In this document: positions 58,874 through 64,000 of the stretch, piece after piece
Position numbering within the stretch: position 1 is the first letter of the stretch
Layout of the letters: each line of letters opens with the position of its first letter
DNA from: Tropicimonas aquimaris
Lineage (GTDB): Bacteria > Pseudomonadota > Alphaproteobacteria > Rhodobacterales > Rhodobacteraceae
Reading direction: 5' to 3'
Length of the DNA: 64,000 nt
NCBI RefSeq assembly: GCF_042676185.1
Contig: NZ_JBHTJT010000038.1
Coordinates: forward strand, 186,001 to 250,000
The notes under the pieces: generated by a model
What the model was told of the DNA's origin: nothing
The model's input: the letters and a program-made list of their open reading frames with translations, nothing else
Database searches by the model: none
Translations under genes and position numbers: made by a program

Positions 58874-61800
58874 TCACAACGTGATCCGCGCTTCGGCGAC
58901 ACGGTTGACACCGATCGCTCGAAGGATCGGGCGGAACACCATGCCGAAGGCCACCCCGAAGCCGAGCTGGAACAGGATGTTGGCGAAAGGATAAGCCCCC
59001 TCGCCCGCGACCGCGCCGAACAGAAAATTCGCGGCCGGGTGCGTGAGGTAGATCATCAGCGAATGCGCCGCGAGCAGCACCACCACGCTCGCGAGCAACC
59101 GTGGCATCGCGACGCTGGGAAACGCGAGGCAGAGCGCGAGCGCGAACAGCCAGACTGGCTCGGTGTGGCTCTCGAGCAGGACAAGACAGAGCAGCGCATG
59201 CGCCAGGGCGATGCCGAGGCTGACCGCCTGACGCTTCCGCGTCGCGGCCGTCGCCACCATCGCGCCGATCGCCAGGAACGGAAGGATCGTGGTCGGCAGC
59301 CGCTCGACCAGCTCCGCCGCCTCTGCAACAGCGCCCATGCGCAGCGCGACGCCGAGGAACACGGCAAGGTTCACCGCCTCGGCCATCAAGAAGAACGCCA
59401 CCAACCCGCGCCAGATGTCCTGCGACAGGGCCCTGCGCACGGCCGGCAAAGTTAGCAGCAAGGCGACCACGAGGAACATTTGCAGGTAGGCATGGAGGAA
59501 CCATAGCCATTCCATCTGGATCACGGGCGGCGCGCGACCCAGCACGGCCACGTCCAGAAACTCGGCCATGTTCCGATAGGGCAACAGCATCGACGGATGC
59601 GCCTCACGTTCGACAAAGGCATTCTTTGCGAAGTAGAGCAGCGAGAACGGCACCAGCGGCACGATGAGCCGCAGGAGCAGCGCCCAGACGCGCCCGGCGT
59701 GGTCCGCCCGCAGCACCGCGGGCAGTTGCAGACGGCCAAAGGAGAAACCAGCAAAGACGAAGAGCACGATGGAGGCGCCGAGCGAGAGCTTCAGCCCGGT
59801 GTGAAAGGCCACGACCGTCACGATGGCGAGGCTGCGCACGAGGATGAAGCTGTCGATGCCCGTCATGCGCAAGAGGCGCATGGGCGTTGCCTTGGCCGGA
59901 ATGGCTTGTCGCCCCCCTGCCGCCAGTTCCGCAACGCTCCGCGAGGCCCAGTCCTGCGGCAGCTTCAGGCCAATCCCGTCGAGTTCCAGCCGCGCCTCGA
60001 TGGTCGCGAGGCTGTCGGCGCCCAGATCGGCAAGCGCCTGATCGCGGTGCACCTGCCCGCGGCCGGAATGGCGTGCGAAGAGCGCGGCGATCTGCTGCTC
60101 CAGCGCACCGCGCGGCGCCTCGCCCGCCCCGCCAATGGTCGCCTCCGCGTCCTGGGCCATGTCGACAAGGGCATCCTTGTCGACCTTGCCGTTCGGCGTC
60201 GCGGGGAACCTCGGGAGGATCAGGATCGTTGCCGGGAGCATGTAGGCGGGCAGAACACGGGCGAGCGCCGACCTGACGGCGGGCTCCGTGATGCCTCCCT
60301 GCTCGCTCAGCAGGAACAGCCGCAACCTGTCTTCCCGCAGCACCGCGCTCGCCTGCTGGACGCCGGCCAGCGCCTCGGCCGCGGCCTCGATCTCGCCCAG
60401 TTCGACCCGGAACCCGTTGATCTTGACCTGGCCATCCCGCCGACCGGCAAAGCAGATCTCGCCCTCCGGTGTCTGAAAGGCGAGATCGCCGGTGAAATGA
60501 CGTCGCGCGGGCGCACCCGGGTGATCGGCAAACGGGTCGCGTGCCCCGCCAACCGGATCCGCCAGTTCCGCCACCAGTTCCCCGACCTCGCCGGCGGACA
60601 CCGGCGTGCCGTCTCCGGCCAACAGCCGCGCTCCGGCAAAGGACAGCGCCCGGCCGATCGGGATGTCGCGCTGCCGGGCTTCGCCGGGCTGGATCTCGTG
60701 GAACAGGAAGGCCTGCGGTGTCTCGGTCGTGCCGAAGATGTTGAACTGCCGGACGTGGGGGAACTGCTCCTGCCACTGCGCCACCACGCGCCGCGGCAAT
60801 CGCTCGCCGCCCCAGAAGACCGCCCGGAGAGTCTCGAAACCTCCGGACCCGTCCAAGCCCGTCGTGAGCAGACGCGCCGAGGCAGGCCCGAGGCGCAGAA
60901 CGCTGCACCCGGCCCGCCCAAGCAACGCACGCAGCGCAGACGGGTCGGCCATCTCGCACGGCGTCGGGATCGCCACGGCGCCACCGTTCGACAGCGGCAG
61001 GAACACGTCGCGAAGCGTCGGGTCGTGCGCGATGCCCGCCAGCATCATCGTCACCGGTGGCTCCGGCAAGGCCAGCATTCCGGCCTGCCAGGTGAGAAAG
61101 CGTTGTAGCGTGGCGTCGGGATGTGTGATCAGCTTGGGCGCACCCGTCGTACCCGAGGTGAAGAGATGGCAAGCCGCGGCGCGCGGCGCCCCGCCTCGGA
61201 CCGTTCCGCCACCGCGCGGCTCCACGCCTGTCAGGCCAGCGAGCCCTTCCGGCAGACGCGCGCCCGCCTCGATCACGAACCGAGCCCCGAGCCGGTCGAG
61301 CATGTGCCGGATACGCGCCTCGGGATAGCTCGCGTCGACCACCGCGAAGGAGGCACCGTGGGCGGAGACGCCGAGCATCGCCGCCACCAGGGCCGGGTCG
61401 CGGCTGGCGAGGATCGCGACCCGATCCTGCGGCCCGGCCCCTGCGGCCTCCAGCCCGGCCGACACGGCGCGCGCCCGGTCCGCCAACGCGCGATAGCTGA
61501 TCCGTTCGCGGCTCGTGAGGATGGCCAGCGCGTCCGGTGCCCGCACCGCATGATCGAAGAAATCCGCATGGATCCGGCGGGCCGGTTCCGGCGCGAGTGT
61601 TTCGCGCGGCAGGATGCTCTCGTGTCCGCTCCGTGCCTCCGCGAGGATGCTGCGGCAGGTCCGTTCCGGTTCGCGAAGGGCTGCGGAAAGCAGACGGGCC
61701 TGAAGATCGAGGAATTGCCGCGTGCGCCCCTCGGAAAGCTGCGCCCGGTCATGGAACGCCCGCGCGGTCAGCACCCGCCGGTCCTCTGACCAGACGAGAT

Positions 61801-63007
61801 TCAGGTCGAACTCGGTGCGCCGGTCGAGAAACTCCCGCGGCCCGATCTCCAGCGCGCCGGCGACGATCCGGGGCGCGGGCGGGAACATGTTGATCGAAAC
61901 GTCCGGCGCCTTTCCCGCCGCCAGCACCGCATCGAGAACCGGTGCATTCTCCAACGCCACCGCGGCGCGGGTTCTGTCGCTCAGCGCGCGCGCAAAGGCG
62001 GCGAAGTCGCGGTCCAGATCCACCTGCAGGTCGAGCGGCAGCGTGTGCGAAAACGGCCCGACGACCGAGTTCGGCGCGCCCAGCGACTTGCGCCCCTCGG
62101 CCTGGAAGAAGCTGGAAACGGCTGTTTCGCCGGAAAACCCATACAACCCAAGCGCGTAGACGGCGGAGAGAAATCCGAAACGCGTGGCCCCGAGCGCCTT
62201 GGCCGTCCGGCGCAGGGGGGCGGAAAGGTCGTCGAAGTCGCGCTCCAAGACATGGCCCGCCGAGACCTCCGTGCCGCTCTCCACACCATCCCCGATCAGC
62301 CGAACCGGCGCGGGCAGCGCTTCGACCAGCGCATCGACGGCGCGGGCGGCGTCCGGCTCCGCGGTTTCGACATGGGTGTAATCGTAATAGGAGCCCACAG
62401 GCGGCAGGTCCTCGCCCGCGTAGAGCTTGAGCAGCTCCCGGGTCATCACCCCGCGGGAAAAGCCGTCGGTGATCGCATGGTGGGCCGCGATGGTGAAGCG
62501 CCAGGCATCGCCCAGGTCGGCCACCAGGACCCGGACCAGCGCGCCGGGCTGCCTCGGATCGACGTCATCGAAAACCAGCGGTAGCGCCCAGTCGCGGAAA
62601 CCGGCAAAGCTCTGATCTTCCATCCGGCAGGCGTGGTAGCGGAACGGCGCGTCCGGGGAGACCACCGCGTGCACCACCCCGCCCGACAGCTCGAACCGGG
62701 TCCGCAGTGCCGCGTGACGCTGCACAAGCGCCTGCGCGGCCGCGCGGAACACGGCCTCGTCCAGCGGGCCGGCGACCCGGTGCCCCATGGCGATCATGTA
62801 GGAACCGACACCGGCGAGTTCGGACAGCACGTAGCGCGCCTGGTTGTCACCGGCGACTTCGCGCATCTCTTGCGCGCTCTGTCCTGTTCCAAGCGTCTCC
62901 AGCACTGCGACCGGTCCTCGCTCGACGCCGTCCCACACCAACCGGACATCGTTACAGGTTGACCTTAAGTCAGAAAGCGCGACGCGAAAAACCTCTGTCA
63001 CGGGCAC
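58874..63007 (-). CDS. Single-module NRPS fused to membrane acyltransferase-like domain (C-A-T-AT3)
   Basis: A 1377-residue protein. Condensation domain (about 50-460) with intact HHAITDG (176-182). Adenylation domain (about 475-950): LFTSGTTGAPK (615-625), HDPTLRDVF whose Asp662 is where amino-acid-activating domains bind the alpha-amine, FNIFGTTETP (755-764), TGDLAFQT, GQVKINGFRVELGEIE and the catalytic Lys in NGKVDKD. Carrier domain with LGADSL (Ser999 for phosphopantetheine). The last 330 residues (about 1050-1377) hold some 10 membrane helices starting RSLAIVTVVAFHTG, like acyltransferase-3 proteins. No thioesterase. GTG start at 63007. It lies 60 bp after hypE on the same strand. Confidence 0.85.
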   Translation of the reverse strand: MPVTEVFRVALSDLRSTCNDVRLVWDGVERGPVAVLETLGTGQSAQEMREVAGDNQARYVLSELAGVGSYMIAMGHRVAGPLDEAVFRAAAQALVQRHAALRTRFELSGGVVHAVVSPDAPFRYHACRMEDQSFAGFRDWALPLVFDDVDPRQPGALVRVLVADLGDAWRFTIAAHHAITDGFSRGVMTRELLKLYAGEDLPPVGSYYDYTHVETAEPDAARAVDALVEALPAPVRLIGDGVESGTEVSAGHVLERDFDDLSAPLRRTAKALGATRFGFLSAVYALGLYGFSGETAVSSFFQAEGRKSLGAPNSVVGPFSHTLPLDLQVDLDRDFAAFARALSDRTRAAVALENAPVLDAVLAAGKAPDVSINMFPPAPRIVAGALEIGPREFLDRRTEFDLNLVWSEDRRVLTARAFHDRAQLSEGRTRQFLDLQARLLSAALREPERTCRSILAEARSGHESILPRETLAPEPARRIHADFFDHAVRAPDALAILTSRERISYRALADRARAVSAGLEAAGAGPQDRVAILASRDPALVAAMLGVSAHGASFAVVDASYPEARIRHMLDRLGARFVIEAGARLPEGLAGLTGVEPRGGGTVRGGAPRAAACHLFTSGTTGAPKLITHPDATLQRFLTWQAGMLALPEPPVTMMLAGIAHDPTLRDVFLPLSNGGAVAIPTPCEMADPSALRALLGRAGCSVLRLGPASARLLTTGLDGSGGFETLRAVFWGGERLPRRVVAQWQEQFPHVRQFNIFGTTETPQAFLFHEIQPGEARQRDIPIGRALSFAGARLLAGDGTPVSAGEVGELVAELADPVGGARDPFADHPGAPARRHFTGDLAFQTPEGEICFAGRRDGQVKINGFRVELGEIEAAAEALAGVQQASAVLREDRLRLFLLSEQGGITEPAVRSALARVLPAYMLPATILILPRFPATPNGKVDKDALVDMAQDAEATIGGAGEAPRGALEQQIAALFARHSGRGQVHRDQALADLGADSLATIEARLELDGIGLKLPQDWASRSVAELAAGGRQAIPAKATPMRLLRMTGIDSFILVRSLAIVTVVAFHTGLKLSLGASIVLFVFAGFSFGRLQLPAVLRADHAGRVWALLLRLIVPLVPFSLLYFAKNAFVEREAHPSMLLPYRNMAEFLDVAVLGRAPPVIQMEWLWFLHAYLQMFLVVALLLTLPAVRRALSQDIWRGLVAFFLMAEAVNLAVFLGVALRMGAVAEAAELVERLPTTILPFLAIGAMVATAATRKRQAVSLGIALAHALLCLVLLESHTEPVWLFALALCLAFPSVAMPRLLASVVVLLAAHSLMIYLTHPAANFLFGAVAGEGAYPFANILFQLGFGVAFGMVFRPILRAIGVNRVAEARITL

Positions 63008-63067
63008 CCGATGGTTCCAGGCCAGCGTTGCGCGATTGCATCCCGGTCAGTGACGGACGGGCGCGGG

Positions 63068-64000
63068 CTAACAGATGCGCGGCAGCGGGTCGTCCTCGAG
63101 CTCCTCGAGCAAGCGCAGCCCGCCCAACTCGGTCCTCAGTGCAACCGCCCCGCCGTTTTGCGGCGCCTGCAGGCGCCCGATCACGGCGGCGTCTGCGCCG
63201 CCGGGCGCGGCTTTCCATGCGGCCAGGGCGTGATCCGCCGCCTCCGGCGCCATCACGGCGACCACCCGGCCCTCGCAGGCGAGATAATAGGGGTCGTATC
63301 CGAGAATGTCGCAGACTGCCCGGACCGCTGGCCGCACCGGGACAGCGGGCTCGTCGAGGATGACCTCCAGCCCGGTCGCGCGCGCGATCTCATGCGCCAC
63401 CGAGACAAGGCCGCCGCGCGTCGGGTCGCGCATGAAGCGCAGCCCCGGCACGCCGCGCAACGCCCGGGTCAGCGGCAGCACGCTCCCGGCATCCGAGCGG
63501 ATCTCGCCGCGCAGGCCGAACTGTTCCCGCGCCAGCAGGACGGCCACCGCGTGATCGCCGACCGGTCCGCTCACCAGAAGCGCGTCGCCCTCGCGGATTT
63601 CGTTCAGGCCCAGCGCTCCGGGATGCCGCATCACCCCGATCCCCGTGGTGGCGAGGTAGAGCCCGCCCCCCTGCCCCCGTGGAAGCACCTTGGTATCGCC
63701 AGCCGCAACCCGAACCCCCAGCTCCGCCGCCGAACGGGCGAGATCGACGACGATGCGCTCCAACAGAGCGGCCTCGTAGCCTTCCTCAATGAAGGCGTTC
63801 AGGCTCAGGAACAGCGGATCGCCCCCGGACACGGCGAGATCGTTGGTCGTGCCATGGACGGCGAGCGAGCCGATGGAGCCACCGGGAAATTCCAGCGGCT
63901 GCACCGTGAAGCCGTCGGTCGTGAAGAGGATCCTGTCACCGGGCAGCGCGAGGCGCGCGGCGTCGACCGTGGTGTCGAGCACATCGTTGGCAAGATGCCG
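63068..64000 (-). CDS. hypE: Hydrogenase maturation protein HypE (5' end outside window)
   Basis: The frame is open to the right edge, so the N-terminus is missing. The visible part is an AIR-synthase-like fold with LALPGDRILFTTDGFTVQPL, GGSIGSLAVHGTTNDLAVSGG, MRDPTRGGL and the C-terminal PRIC, whose last Cys carries the carbamoyl/cyanide ligand made for the [NiFe] hydrogenase active site. Presence of hypE implies a [NiFe] hydrogenase and other hyp genes beyond the right edge. The NRPS-like gene follows on the same strand after 60 bp. Confidence 0.93.
   Translation of the reverse strand, partial: RHLANDVLDTTVDAARLALPGDRILFTTDGFTVQPLEFPGGSIGSLAVHGTTNDLAVSGGDPLFLSLNAFIEEGYEAALLERIVVDLARSAAELGVRVAAGDTKVLPRGQGGGLYLATTGIGVMRHPGALGLNEIREGDALLVSGPVGDHAVAVLLAREQFGLRGEIRSDAGSVLPLTRALRGVPGLRFMRDPTRGGLVSVAHEIARATGLEVILDEPAVPVRPAVRAVCDILGYDPYYLACEGRVVAVMAPEAADHALAAWKAAPGGADAAVIGRLQAPQNGGAVALRTELGGLRLLEELEDDPLPRIC

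Overview
This is a GC-rich (roughly two-thirds G+C by eye), densely packed chromosomal segment. The organism is most likely a marine or soil alphaproteobacterium of the Rhodobacteraceae/Roseobacter kind. Supporting signs are two complete three-gene TRAP transporters, a Sec/TAT-exported L,D-transpeptidase, malonyl-CoA decarboxylase beside malonyl-CoA synthetase, an iron-sulfur photolyase of the PhrB type, and a G/C-run palindromic intergenic repeat of a style I recall from this family. No rRNA, tRNA, CRISPR array, phage gene or transposase was seen. The assignment is inference from gene content, not from a marker gene.

Layout. 1-4.5 kb: the 3' part of an Nfn-like flavoprotein fusion, a hemolysin III family membrane protein, a broken antibiotic-biosynthesis-monooxygenase gene and an NfsB-type nitroreductase. 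4.5-11.3 kb: a LacI regulator divergent from a binding-protein-dependent sugar ABC transporter and a GH63-type glycosidase resembling mannosyl/glucosylglycerate hydrolases, probably import and cleavage of a glycosylated compatible solute. 11.3-22.5 kb: a catabolic island with a GntR regulator, an FAH-family hydrolase, a RutE-like reductase, OsmC, a TRAP transporter, an intradiol dioxygenase and an exported amidohydrolase on one strand; YCII, malonyl-CoA decarboxylase and malonyl-CoA synthetase diverge from them across a striking nested palindrome. 22.5-29.5 kb: a LysR-led operon with a D-glutamate cyclase-like enzyme, a second TRAP transporter and the 5-oxoprolinase subunits PxpB and PxpC, ending in a decayed pxpA.

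29.6-36.3 kb: a DUF2848 gene, then the molybdate operon (ModE-like regulator, modA, modB, modC, an MFS carrier) and an alpha/beta-hydrolase with an N-terminal membrane region. 36.5-38.1 kb: the FeS photolyase and a large palindromic intergenic element. 38.2-47 kb: polyamine use, with an acetylpolyamine amidohydrolase, N-carbamoylputrescine amidase, a Pot-type ABC transporter and two amidases. 47-53.4 kb: a five-gene operon of two unusual glycosyltransferases, two small unknown proteins and a large single-pass protein with a LytR_C-like end. 53.6-57.3 kb: copper export (copA, cueR, a DUF3047 gene) under a promoter with the 19-bp spacer typical of MerR-family control. 57.6-58.7 kb: an L,D-transpeptidase and a small lipoprotein. 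58.9-64 kb: a single-module NRPS (C-A-T) fused to a membrane acyltransferase-like domain, next to the 3' part of hypE.

The most unusual items are the NRPS-membrane acyltransferase fusion beside hypE, the five-gene glycosyltransferase operon, the ring-cleavage/malonate island with its 45-bp operator-like palindrome, and the end-stage pxpA relic within an otherwise intact D-glutamate/5-oxoproline operon.
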